DNA of 64,000 nt, taken from positions 62,001 to 126,000 of the forward strand of contig NZ_BMYK01000019.1 in NCBI RefSeq assembly GCF_014652235.1. The letters are read 5' to 3'. The number at the start of each line of letters is the position of its first letter. The stretch's first letter is position 1. The notes beneath the pieces were generated by a model. It saw only the letters and a program-made list of their open reading frames with translations, did no database searches and was not told where the DNA came from. The stretch is from Pseudorhodoferax aquiterrae. Its GTDB lineage: Bacteria; Pseudomonadota; Gammaproteobacteria; Burkholderiales; Burkholderiaceae_C. The position numbers were made by a program, and so were the translations under genes. Below are positions 1 to 8,806 of this stretch, in pieces.

Positions 1-372
1 GGCCAGGACGCGCTCAAGGTCATCATGATGTGCGAGGTGCCCAGCAACGCCATCCTGGCCGACCAGTTCCTCGAGTACTTCGACGGCTTCTCGATCGGTT
101 CGAACGACCTGACCCAGCTCACGCTGGGCCTGGACCGCGACTCCGGCCTGGAGCTGCTGGCCGCCGACTTCGACGAGCGCGACCCGGCCGTGCAGGCCAT
201 GCTCAAGCGCGCCATCGACGCCTGCAAGGCCCAGGGCAAGTACGTGGGCATCTGCGGCCAGGGCCCCAGTGACCACCCGGACTTCGCGCAGTGGCTGGCC
301 GACCAGGGCATCGAGTCGATCTCGCTGAACCCGGACACGGTGGTGGCGACCTGGCAGCAGCTGGCGCGCTGA
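1..372 (+). CDS. ppsA: Phosphoenolpyruvate synthase, C-terminal fragment (5' end outside window)
   Basis: The frame is open from base 1 and gives the last 123 residues of a PEP synthase (pyruvate + ATP + water to PEP + AMP + phosphate, gluconeogenesis, cytoplasm). The stretch [15 protein letters not shown] and the closing segment [16 protein letters not shown] are typical of the C-terminal PEP/pyruvate-binding TIM-barrel domain of this family. The Cys of GICGQG (fragment residue 85) matches the conserved catalytic cysteine. The N-terminal ATP-binding and phosphohistidine domains lie outside the window. A strong intrinsic terminator follows 28 bases after the stop. Confidence 0.93.
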   Translation, partial: GQDALKVIMMCEVPSNAILADQFLEYFDGFSIGSNDLTQLTLGLDRDSGLELLAADFDERDPAVQAMLKRAIDACKAQGKYVGICGQGPSDHPDFAQWLADQGIESISLNPDTVVATWQQLAR

Positions 373-400
373 AGCGCAAGGTCGGTCCTTTGCACCATCG

Positions 401-424
401 GGGCGCCTTCGGGCGCCCTTTTTT
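401..424 (+). terminator. Intrinsic terminator after ppsA
   Basis: Perfect 7-bp stem GGGCGCC/GGCGCCC (401-407 and 412-418) closed by a TTCG tetraloop and followed by six T (419-424). It lies between the ppsA stop and the next gene, so it should end the ppsA transcript. Confidence 0.9.
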
Positions 425-452
425 ATGAGACAGCCGCGCCGGTGCGTGGTGC

Positions 453-2693
453 ATGGGAGACGACGGATTGCTGCGAGGTCTGCTGTTGCTGCTGTGGGCG
501 TTGCTGGCTTTCGGGCCGGCCTGGTTCGCCCGCGACCTCGACGCCACGGTGGCCGGCTGGCCGCTGAACTACTGGCTCTGCGCGCAGGGCGCCGTGCTCG
601 GCTTCATCGCCATCGTGGCGGTCTACGCACGGGCCAGGCGTGGCAGCGAGGCCGCCGCGCCGGCAGCCTCTGGCCGGCTGCACCGCATCTTCGGCCTCTA
701 CGTGCTGTGCCTGCTGATCTTTCTGGTGGCGATGGCGCTGGCCGAGCAGGCCGGCCTGCCGCGCCCCTGGATTGGCGCGATCTTCCTGTTCTCCAGCCTG
801 GCGCTGTACGCGGGCATCGGCATCTTCTGCCGCACCTCCGACGCGCGCGAGTACTACGTGGCCGGCCGCAGCGTGCCACCCATCTACAACGGCATGGCGA
901 CAGCGGCGGACTGGATGAGCGCGGCCTCCTTCATCAGCCTGGCCGGCGGCCTGTACCTGCAGGGCTTCTCGGGACTGCCCGGCCAGGCGGGCGGCCTGGC
1001 CTACATCCTGGGCTGGACCGGCGGCTTCTGCCTGGTGGCGCTGCTGATCGCGCCGGCCCTGCGCCGCGCCGACATCTACACCGTGCCCGACTACTTCGCC
1101 CGACGCTTCGGCGGCCGCTGGCCGCGCGTGCTGGCGGCGCTGGCGGCGGTGCTGTGCTCCTTCACCTACGTCGTTGCGCAGATCTACGGTGTCGGCCTGA
1201 TCGCCTCGCGCCTGACCGGGGTGCAGTTCGAGATCGGCATCCTGCTCGGCCTGGGCGGGGTGCTGGTCTGCAGCTTCCTGGGCGGCATGCGCGCCGTGAC
1301 CTGGACCCAGGTGGCGCAGTACGTGATCCTGATCCTGGCCTTCCTGATCCCGGTGTCCTGGCTGGCCTACAAGCAGCTGGGCAACCCGGCGGCGCCCTTC
1401 GTCTACGGGCCGCAACTGGGCCAGATCGCGGTGCGCGAGGCCGAACTGGCTGCCGCGCCGGCCGAGCAGGCCGTGCTGGCCGAGTTCGCGCGCCGCGCCG
1501 CCGCCTACGAGGCCATGCTGCGCGACGTGCCCGCCGCGCTCCTGCGCGAGCGCCTGCAGGCGCAGCAGCGCCTGCAGCAACTGCGCGCGGCCGGTGCATC
1601 CGATGCCGAGCTGCGCCAGGCCAGCCGCGTGCTCAATGCGCTGCCCGCCACCGAGCAGGCCGCGCGCGAGCGCTGGACGCGCGCACTGGCCGAGATGCAG
1701 GAACGCGCGCGGCCACTGGGTGGCGTGGCACCCATGGCCCTGCCCTTTGGCGGCGATCCCGAGGGCACGCCGTCCGAGCAGGCCGCTTTTTCGACGGCGC
1801 GGCTCAACTTCCTCGCGCTGATGCTGTGCCTGATGCTGGGCACGGCCGGCCTGCCGCACCTGCTCACGCGGTTTTTCACCACGCCTTCGGTGGCTGGCGC
1901 GCGCAGCTCGGTGGCCTGGTCGCTGCTGTTCATCGCCTTGCTCTACATGGCGGCGCCTGCGCTGGCGGTGCTGGTCAAGCACGAGGTGCTCAGCGAACTG
2001 GTGGGCAAGAGCTTCGACGCGCTGCCGGCCTGGATCGCGCAGTGGGCACGCGTCGATCCCGCGCTGGTCTCGGTGGCCGACGTGAACGGCGACCGCATCC
2101 TGCAGTTCGCCGAGATCCGCCTGGGCGCCGACATCATCATGCTGGCCACGCCAGAGATCGGCGGCCTGCCCTACGTGGTCGCCGGTCTGGTGGCGGCCGG
2201 TGGCCTGGCCGCGGCCCTGTCCACGGCCGACGGCTTGCTGCTGACCATGGGCAATGCCTTCGCGCACGACCTCTACCTGCAAAGCGGCCGTCGGCGCGTG
2301 GGCGCGATCTACAGCGTGGTGTTCTCCAAGTTCGCGCTGCTGATGGTGGCCCTGGCCGCGGCCTACGTGGCGGCTTGGCGCTCGGCCGACATCCTTTACC
2401 TGGTCACGGCCTCGTTCTCGCTCGCGGCCTCGACCTTCTTTCCGGCCTTGGTGGCCGGCATCTTCTGGCGCCGCAGCTCGCGCGCGGGCGTGGTGGCCGG
2501 CATGCTGGCCGGCGCCGGCGTGACGCTGGGCTACATGCTGGCCCACCATCCCGTGGTGCGTGACTGGACCGGTTTCACCGGGCCGGGCCTGTGGTTCGGC
2601 ATCCAGCCGGCGGCGGCTGGCGTGTTCGGCCTGGCGGCTGCCACATTCGCGATCGTCACGGGCAGTTTGCTCTCGCCAAAGTCCGGGCTATAA
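453..2693 (+). CDS. Fused sodium:solute symporter (VC_2705-like, N-terminal DUF4212-like part)
   Basis: A 746-residue inner-membrane protein. Residues about 8-65 form two membrane spans that resemble the small DUF4212 partner of acetate/actinorhodin-type symporters. From about residue 85 onward it is a sodium:solute symporter of the SSS family, with AREYYVAGRSVPP, GMATAADWMSAASF and GGLAAALSTADGLLL as family hallmarks. A charged Ala/Glu/Arg-rich block of about 135 residues (roughly 320-455), probably helical, sits between membrane spans. Residues 543-554 match an EF-hand calcium loop. Substrate is likely a small carboxylate, but this is inferred from the family only. The stop codon lies inside the promoter of the next operon. 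Confidence 0.82.
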   Translation: MGDDGLLRGLLLLLWALLAFGPAWFARDLDATVAGWPLNYWLCAQGAVLGFIAIVAVYARARRGSEAAAPAASGRLHRIFGLYVLCLLIFLVAMALAEQAGLPRPWIGAIFLFSSLALYAGIGIFCRTSDAREYYVAGRSVPPIYNGMATAADWMSAASFISLAGGLYLQGFSGLPGQAGGLAYILGWTGGFCLVALLIAPALRRADIYTVPDYFARRFGGRWPRVLAALAAVLCSFTYVVAQIYGVGLIASRLTGVQFEIGILLGLGGVLVCSFLGGMRAVTWTQVAQYVILILAFLIPVSWLAYKQLGNPAAPFVYGPQLGQIAVREAELAAAPAEQAVLAEFARRAAAYEAMLRDVPAALLRERLQAQQRLQQLRAAGASDAELRQASRVLNALPATEQAARERWTRALAEMQERARPLGGVAPMALPFGGDPEGTPSEQAAFSTARLNFLALMLCLMLGTAGLPHLLTRFFTTPSVAGARSSVAWSLLFIALLYMAAPALAVLVKHEVLSELVGKSFDALPAWIAQWARVDPALVSVADVNGDRILQFAEIRLGADIIMLATPEIGGLPYVVAGLVAAGGLAAALSTADGLLLTMGNAFAHDLYLQSGRRRVGAIYSVVFSKFALLMVALAAAYVAAWRSADILYLVTASFSLAASTFFPALVAGIFWRRSSRAGVVAGMLAGAGVTLGYMLAHHPVVRDWTGFTGPGLWFGIQPAAAGVFGLAAATFAIVTGSLLSPKSGL

Positions 2694-2694
2694 T
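2666..2694 (+). promoter_or_regulatory. Promoter of the rpsF-priB-rpsR-rplI operon
   Basis: A perfect TATAAT (2689-2694) is preceded after 17 bases by TTTGCT (2666-2671), a weak -35. The -10 overlaps the TAA stop of the symporter gene (2691-2693), so the promoter lies at the very end of the upstream reading frame. The transcript would start near 2701, giving a leader of about 75 bases before rpsF. Confidence 0.75.
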
Positions 2695-2742
2695 GCTCGG
2701 CTTTGCCTTGCCACACTGCAGTTGACGCCGCAGGTGGCTCTG

Positions 2743-2756
2743 GCCCCTTCGGGGGC
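2743..2756 (+). promoter_or_regulatory. UUCG hairpin in the rpsF leader
   Basis: GCCCC-TTCG-GGGGC forms a 5-bp stem with an extra-stable tetraloop. A second short stem (CTGC 2716-2719 with GCAG 2730-2733) lies upstream. No T tract follows, so it is not a terminator. Leaders of rpsF operons in many bacteria carry an S6:S18-binding RNA; whether this one does was not established. Confidence 0.4.
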
Positions 2757-2776
2757 TTCACTCTTAAGGAGAGTCC

Positions 2777-3148
2777 ATGCGTCATTACGAGATCATCCTC
2801 ATGATCCACCCGGATCAGAGCGAACAGGTTCCGGCCATGCTGGAGCGCTACAAGTCCATGATCACCAACGGTGGCGGCAAGATCCACCGCGTGGAAGACT
2901 GGGGCCGTCGTCAACTGGCCTACATGATCAACAAGCTGGCCAAGGCGCACTACCTGTGCGTCAACATCGAGGCCGACCAGGCCGTGATGAGCGAGCTCGA
3001 GCACGCCTTCAAGTTCAACGACGCCGTGCTGCGCCACCTGACGGTCCAGATGAAGAAGGCCGAGACCGGCCCGTCTTCGATGATGAAGACCGTCGAGCGC
3101 GAAGAAGCCCGCAAGACCCAGCAGGCCGAGACCGCCGGCCAGCATTGA
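2777..3148 (+). CDS. rpsF: 30S ribosomal protein S6
   Basis: A 123-residue protein beginning [19 protein letters not shown], the standard S6 N-terminus, with [19 protein letters not shown] in the middle. S6 binds the central domain of 16S rRNA together with S18, which is encoded two genes downstream. The start is set by the ribosome binding site AAGGAGAG at 2766-2773. The C-terminal tail is Lys/Glu/Gln-rich, as is common for S6. First gene of a four-gene operon with a leader that may be autoregulated. Confidence 0.97.
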   Translation: MRHYEIILMIHPDQSEQVPAMLERYKSMITNGGGKIHRVEDWGRRQLAYMINKLAKAHYLCVNIEADQAVMSELEHAFKFNDAVLRHLTVQMKKAETGPSSMMKTVEREEARKTQQAETAGQH

Positions 3149-3200
3149 GAACGGCACCGCAGCAGAACGCAACGCACCTCCGCACGCGGGCTGAGCAGGC

Positions 3201-3524
3201 ATGAACCGCCTGATGCTGACCGCGTCGATCGCCGAACTCAAGGCCCTGCGCCACACCCCGGCCGGCTTGCCCGCCCAGGATCTGGTGCTGGAACACGCGT
3301 CGGAGGTCGAGGAAGCAGGGCAGACCCGGCAGGTCAAGGCGACCATCCGGGCCGTGGCCTTCGGTGCGGTGGCAGAGCGCATGCGCAAGCAGGTGGTCGG
3401 CAGCAGCTGGCGGTTCGTCGGCTTCGTCACCAACCAGCGCGTGGGCAAGGGCCTCGTTCTGCACGTGCAAGAGTTTCAACCAGTTTCAACAGATTCATCA
3501 GGAGCCCACCATGGCCGGACCTAG
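3201..3524 (+). CDS. priB: Primosomal replication protein N
   Basis: A 107-residue single-stranded-DNA-binding OB-fold protein of the PriB family, which helps PriA and DnaT reload DnaB at stalled forks. It begins [20 protein letters not shown] and carries the family stretch [21 protein letters not shown]. It sits between rpsF and rpsR, the usual beta/gammaproteobacterial position. Its last 14 bases overlap the start of rpsR in another frame, so the two genes are probably translationally coupled. Confidence 0.93.
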   Translation: MNRLMLTASIAELKALRHTPAGLPAQDLVLEHASEVEEAGQTRQVKATIRAVAFGAVAERMRKQVVGSSWRFVGFVTNQRVGKGLVLHVQEFQPVSTDSSGAHHGRT

Positions 3525-3795
3525 GCGTTTCAACAACAAGGACAAGCGTCCCAAGCGCAACACCCAATCGCTGCTGTTCAAGCGCAAGCGCTTTTGCCGC
3601 TTCACCGTGACCGGTGTCGAACAGATCGACTACAAGGACATCGACACGCTGCGCGATTTCATTGCCGAGAACGGCAAGATCATCCCGGCGCGTCTGACCG
3701 GCACCCGTGCCTTCTTCCAGCGTCAGCTGAACACGGCCATCAAGCGTGCGCGTTTCCTCGCGATGCTGCCGTACAGCGACCAGCACCGCATCTAA
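3511..3795 (+). CDS. rpsR: 30S ribosomal protein S18
   Basis: A 94-residue protein, [17 protein letters not shown] at the N-terminus and [12 protein letters not shown] followed by [13 protein letters not shown], all typical of S18. It binds 16S rRNA as a heterodimer with S6. The reading frame stays open further upstream inside priB, but the ATG at 3511 gives the conserved N-terminus and is preceded by CAGGAG. Overlaps the 3' end of priB by 14 bases. Confidence 0.97.
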   Translation: MAGPRRFNNKDKRPKRNTQSLLFKRKRFCRFTVTGVEQIDYKDIDTLRDFIAENGKIIPARLTGTRAFFQRQLNTAIKRARFLAMLPYSDQHRI

Positions 3796-3807
3796 GGAGC
3801 GATGACC

Positions 3808-4260
3808 ATGCAAATCATTCTGCTCGACAAGGTCGTGAACCTCGGCAACCTCGGCGAAATCGTCAAGGTCAAGGATGGCTACGCCCGCAACTTCCTGATC
3901 CCGACCGGCCGTGCCCGCCGTGCCACCGAATCGGCCAAGGCCGAGTTCGAAGCACGCCGCGCCGAGCTGGAAAAGGCTGCCGCCGCCAAGCTGGCCGAAG
4001 CCCAAGCGCAAGGCGACAAGCTGTCCGGCACCACCGTCAAGCTGACCCAGAAGGCCGGCGTGGACGGCCGCCTGTTCGGCTCGGTGACCAACGCCGACAT
4101 CGCCGAAGAGCTCGAAAAGCTGGGCTACAAGGTGGCCAAGTCGCAGGTGCGCATGCCCAACGGTCCGATCAAGACCGTCAGCGACAGCACCGTGAGCGTG
4201 GCCCTGCACACCGACGTGGTCGTCGAGATCAACGTCTCGGTGTACGGCGAAACCGCCTGA
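3808..4260 (+). CDS. rplI: 50S ribosomal protein L9
   Basis: A 150-residue L9: N-terminal domain [19 protein letters not shown] and [13 protein letters not shown], a long charged connecting helix (about residues 45-75), then the C-terminal rRNA-binding domain. An ATG six bases upstream (3802) is in frame, but it is only 2 bases from the AAGGAG (3794-3799); the ATG at 3808 has the right spacing and gives the standard L9 start. Last gene of the operon, followed by a terminator. Confidence 0.96.
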   Translation: MQIILLDKVVNLGNLGEIVKVKDGYARNFLIPTGRARRATESAKAEFEARRAELEKAAAAKLAEAQAQGDKLSGTTVKLTQKAGVDGRLFGSVTNADIAEELEKLGYKVAKSQVRMPNGPIKTVSDSTVSVALHTDVVVEINVSVYGETA

Positions 4261-4276
4261 TCGCCGCGATCTGCTG

Positions 4277-4315
4277 AAAAGCCGCCAGGCGCGAGCCCGG
4301 CGGCTTTTCTTTTTT
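4277..4315 (+). terminator. Intrinsic terminator after rplI
   Basis: AAAAGCCGCC (4277-4286) pairs with GGCGGCTTTT (4299-4308); an inner GGC/GCC pair with a GCGA loop extends the stem. A T-rich run continues to 4315. It ends the ribosomal protein operon just before dnaB. Confidence 0.9.
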
Positions 4316-4367
4316 CGGCCGCCGTTGCCCACAGCCTGCGGCAGGTAAACCACTGCCCTTCCACCGC

Positions 4368-4376
4368 TTATGCACA
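4368..4376 (+). promoter_or_regulatory. DnaA-box-like nonamer upstream of dnaB
   Basis: TTATGCACA fits the relaxed DnaA box TTATNCACA exactly and lies 65 bases before the dnaB start. It could let DnaA act on the dnaB promoter. A single nonamer can occur by chance, so the role is inferred. Confidence 0.4.
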
Positions 4377-4400
4377 GGCTTGTCCCCTGCGGACAAGGCT
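4376..4400. repeat. Inverted repeat upstream of dnaB
   Basis: Arms AGGCTTGTCC (4376-4385) and GGACAAGGCT (4391-4400) match at 9 of 10 positions around a CCTGC spacer. It adjoins the DnaA-box-like site and lies about 40 bases before dnaB. No T tract follows, so it is more likely an operator or leader hairpin than a terminator. Confidence 0.45.
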
Positions 4401-4440
4401 GTAGCGGCGTAGCATGCCGCGCTTGTCTTCGAGGTCACCG

Positions 4441-5847
4441 ATGTCCGCCATGTTCTCCATCGACGACGATCCGCAGGATCGCCAGATCGCGCAGCTGCGC
4501 GTGCCGCCGCATTCCATCGAGGCCGAGTCCAGCGTGCTGGGCGGCCTGCTGCTGGACAACGCGGCCTGGGACCGCGTGGGCGACGTGCTCAAGGACGGCG
4601 ACTTCTACCGCTACGAGCACCGGCTGATCTTCGCGGCGATCCGCGACCTCGTGAACGCCAACAAGCCGGCCGACGTGATCACGGTCTACGAGGCGCTGCA
4701 ATCGGTCGGCAAGGCCGACGACGTGGGCGGGCTGTCCTACCTGAACTCGCTGGCGCAGTTCGTGCCGAGCGCGAGCAACATCCGCCGTTACGGCGAGATC
4801 GTGCGCGAGCGTGCCATCCTGCGCAAGCTCGTCACGGCCAGCGACGAGATCGCCACCAGTGCCTTCAACACCCAGGGCCGCGCCGTCGACAAGATCCTGG
4901 ACGAGGCCGAGCAGAAGATCTTCAACATCGGCGAAGAAGGCGCGCGCAACAAGCAGGGCTTTCAGGCTATGGAGTCGCTGGTCGTCGACCTGCTGGACCG
5001 CGTGCAGGAGATGGCCGACCAGCAGAACGAGATCACGGGCGTGCCCACGGGCTTCTACGATCTGGACCGCATGACCTCGGGCCTGCAGCCCGGCGACATG
5101 GTGGTGCTGGCCGCGCGTCCTTCGATGGGCAAGACCGCCTTCGCCGTGAACATTGCCGAACACGTGGCGCTCAACGAAGGCCTGCCGGTCGCGATCTTCT
5201 CGATGGAAATGGGCGCGTCCCAGCTGGCCGTGCGTATCGTGGGCTCCATCGGCCGCGTCGACCAGGGCCATCTGCGCAACGGCCGTCTGACCGACGACGA
5301 ATGGCCACGCCTGACCGAGGCCATCGAGAAGCTGCGCAACATCTCGCTGCACATCGACGAGACGCCGGGCTTGTCGCCCAGCGAACTGCGTGCCAACGCG
5401 CGCCGGCTGGCGCGCCAGTGCGGCAAGCTGGGCCTGATCGTGGTGGACTATCTGCAGCTCATGAGCGGCTCGGGCGGCGGCAGCGACGAGAACCGTGCCA
5501 CCGAGCTCGGCGAGATTTCGCGGGGCCTGAAGATGCTCGCGCGCGAACTGCAGTGCCCCGTGATCGCGCTGTCGCAGCTCAACCGCAGCGTGGAGCAGCG
5601 GCCCGACAAGCGCCCCATGATGTCCGACCTGCGCGAATCCGGCGCCATCGAGCAGGACGCGGACATCATCATGTTCATCTACCGCGACGAGTACTACACC
5701 AAGGACGCCTGCAAGGAGCCTGGCGTGGCCGAGGTCATCATCGCCAAGCAGCGGAACGGCCCGACCGGCACCGTCAAGCTCGCCTTCCTGCGCAACCTGA
5801 CCCGTTTCGAGAGTCTGGCCGCGGGCTACGACGGAGACAGCTACTGA
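4441..5847 (+). CDS. dnaB: Replicative DNA helicase DnaB
   Basis: A 468-residue hexameric 5'-3' helicase that unwinds DNA ahead of the replisome. The N-terminal domain begins at LRVPPHSIEAESSVLGGLL and contacts primase and loader. The RecA-like C-terminal domain has Walker A ARPSMGKTAF (Lys about 231), Walker B LIVVDYLQLM and the arginine-finger region SDLRESGAIEQDADI. The frame is open from 4414, but the ATG at 4441 is preferred because a GAGGT lies six bases before it and homologues start near here. Its stop overlaps the next start as TGATG, indicating coupling with the dehydratase gene. Confidence 0.96.
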   Translation: MSAMFSIDDDPQDRQIAQLRVPPHSIEAESSVLGGLLLDNAAWDRVGDVLKDGDFYRYEHRLIFAAIRDLVNANKPADVITVYEALQSVGKADDVGGLSYLNSLAQFVPSASNIRRYGEIVRERAILRKLVTASDEIATSAFNTQGRAVDKILDEAEQKIFNIGEEGARNKQGFQAMESLVVDLLDRVQEMADQQNEITGVPTGFYDLDRMTSGLQPGDMVVLAARPSMGKTAFAVNIAEHVALNEGLPVAIFSMEMGASQLAVRIVGSIGRVDQGHLRNGRLTDDEWPRLTEAIEKLRNISLHIDETPGLSPSELRANARRLARQCGKLGLIVVDYLQLMSGSGGGSDENRATELGEISRGLKMLARELQCPVIALSQLNRSVEQRPDKRPMMSDLRESGAIEQDADIIMFIYRDEYYTKDACKEPGVAEVIIAKQRNGPTGTVKLAFLRNLTRFESLAAGYDGDSY

Positions 5848-6800
5848 TGGCCGCCGCCACCACGCGCGCGGACGTCATGGCCGCACACGAACGCCTGCGC
5901 CAGGGCCCGACCGACTTCCTGCGAAGCACGCCGCTGTGGCGCCTGCCCGGCGCGGCGCTGGGCCTGGCCTGCGCCGAGGTCTGGCTCAAGCTCGAGCACT
6001 TGCAGGTCTCGGGCAGCTTCAAGGCCCGCGGCATGCTGCACCGCCTGCTCGCGCAACCGATTCCGGCGGCTGGCGTCGTCGTCGCCTCGGGCGGCAACGC
6101 CGGCATCGCCACGGCCGCGGCCGCCCAGGCCCTGGGCGTGCACTGCGAGGTGTTCGTGCCGACCATTTCCTCGCCGGCCAAGCAGGCGCGCCTGCGCGCG
6201 CTGGGCGCCGAAGTGCAGGTCGTGGGCGCGGCCTATTCCGAGGCCCTGGCCGCCTGCCTGGCGCGCCAGCAGCAGACCGGCGCGTTGCTGACCCACGCCT
6301 ACGACCAGCCCGAGGTCGTGGCCGGCGCCGGCACGCTGGCCCGCGAGATCGAAGAGCAGGCCGGTGGTCTGCCCGACAGCCTGCTCGTCAGCGTGGGCGG
6401 CGGCGGCCTGATCGGCGGCATCGCGGCCTGGTGCGAAGACCGCTGCCGTCTCGTGGCCTTGGAGCCAGCGCTGGCGCCCACGCTGTTCCGCGCGCGCGAA
6501 GCCGGTGCGCCCGTCGATGTGGAGGTGGGCGGCGTGGCCGCCGATTCGCTGGGCGCCAAGCGCATCGGCGCCATCAGCTGGGCCACCACGCAGCAGCACG
6601 TGCAGACCGCGCTGCTGCTCGACGACGATGCCATCCGCCAGGCCCAGCAATGGCTGTGGCGCGAGCTGCGCCTGGCCGTCGAGCCCGCAGCCGCCCTGGG
6701 CCTGGCCGCACTGCAGCGCGGCGCCTATGTGCCGCGCGCCAACGAGCGCGTTGGCCTGGTGCTGTGCGGTGCCAACGTCGACCTGGCCACCCTGGCCTGA
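5847..6800 (+). CDS. Threonine/serine dehydratase family PLP enzyme
   Basis: A 317-residue fold-type II PLP enzyme. The PLP lysine lies in VSGSFKARG, the substrate/phosphate loop in ASGGNAGIATA, and the glycine-rich PLP-phosphate loop in SVGGGGLIGG. It lacks a C-terminal ACT domain, so it resembles catabolic rather than allosteric biosynthetic threonine deaminases. The expected reaction is L-Thr or L-Ser to a 2-oxo acid plus ammonia, but relatives include racemases and other hydro-lyases. Starts inside the dnaB stop (TGATG) and ends 16 bases before serS, so it is probably in one transcription unit with both. Confidence 0.8.
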   Translation: MAAATTRADVMAAHERLRQGPTDFLRSTPLWRLPGAALGLACAEVWLKLEHLQVSGSFKARGMLHRLLAQPIPAAGVVVASGGNAGIATAAAAQALGVHCEVFVPTISSPAKQARLRALGAEVQVVGAAYSEALAACLARQQQTGALLTHAYDQPEVVAGAGTLAREIEEQAGGLPDSLLVSVGGGGLIGGIAAWCEDRCRLVALEPALAPTLFRAREAGAPVDVEVGGVAADSLGAKRIGAISWATTQQHVQTALLLDDDAIRQAQQWLWRELRLAVEPAAALGLAALQRGAYVPRANERVGLVLCGANVDLATLA

Positions 6801-6804
6801 AAAC

Positions 6805-8139
<1,335 letters not shown>

Positions 8140-8191
8140 AATAGCGGGCTTCGCAACCCGGGTCGACCGCCGGGCGCCACAGGGAATTTCA

Positions 8192-8279
<88 letters not shown>

Positions 8280-8284
8280 AAACG

Positions 8285-8320
8285 AAAAGCCTTGCAAGTC
8301 CTGACTTGCAAGGCTTTTTT
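8285..8320 (+). terminator. Intrinsic terminator after tRNA-Ser, probably bidirectional
   Basis: AAAGCCTTGCAAGTC (8286-8300) pairs perfectly with GACTTGCAAGGCTTT (8303-8317), followed by T up to 8320. The A-rich 5' flank means the same hairpin can also act on minus-strand transcripts arriving from the SWIB gene at 8414-8686. Confidence 0.92.
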
Positions 8321-8413
8321 CGTTGGCTATGGCGGGGCGGCGTCGATGACCGCACGAAGCGCCGATTGCACGGCCGTTCGCCGGAACGCAGCCGCGCACG
8401 CGGCCGCCAGGCC

Positions 8414-8686
8414 TCAGGTCGCAGCCAGGTGCTTGCCGACCAGGCCCGTCATTTCGAACATGGTCACCTCGTCCTTGCCCATCACCGCCTTGAGCGCGTC
8501 GTCGCACAGGATGTTGCGTTTGTTTGCAGGGTTTTGCAGCTTGTGGGCCTTGATGTAGTCCCACAGCTTCTTCGTGGCCTCGGTGCGGGCCAGGGGCTCG
8601 GCGCCCACGACGCGGGCCAGCGCGGCGCTGGGACGCAGGGGCTTGTTGAACGCGGTTTGCTTCTTGAGGGTGGTGGCTTCTGTCAT
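8414..8686 (-). CDS. SWIB/MDM2 domain protein
   Basis: A 90-residue basic protein consisting of one SWIB/MDM2 domain: ALARVVGAEPLARTEATKKL, then LWDYIKAHKLQNPANKRNI and MFEMTGLVGKHL. The domain is best known from eukaryotic SWI/SNF subunits and MDM2, but small stand-alone versions are widespread in bacteria, often thought to be DNA- or nucleoid-associated; the bacterial function is unknown. The start at 8686 is preferred over an in-frame upstream Met because AAGGAA precedes it by seven bases. It stands alone, facing the tRNA gene. Confidence 0.85.
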   Translation of the reverse strand: MTEATTLKKQTAFNKPLRPSAALARVVGAEPLARTEATKKLWDYIKAHKLQNPANKRNILCDDALKAVMGKDEVTMFEMTGLVGKHLAAT

Positions 8687-8806
8687 GGCGGATTCCTTCG
8701 AAAAGGGCGCGAGCATAGCCGGAAAGGAGGTCGGATCCTTTTCAGGACGTTGTCGCGGCCTGGCACAGACGGCGCGGAGGGCAGGAGTGCGCCGGCTTCG
8801 TGGGCT

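Noticed and set aside
423-2549. 708-residue minus-strand reading frame opposite the symporter gene
   Set aside because: Composition is dominated by Gln, His, Arg and Gly with no domain, as expected for the antisense of a high-GC gene; the plus strand encodes a clear transporter.
3364-3795. Longer version of rpsR starting inside priB
   Set aside because: Upstream codons have no S18 similarity; ATG 3511 has a ribosome binding site and the standard N-terminus.
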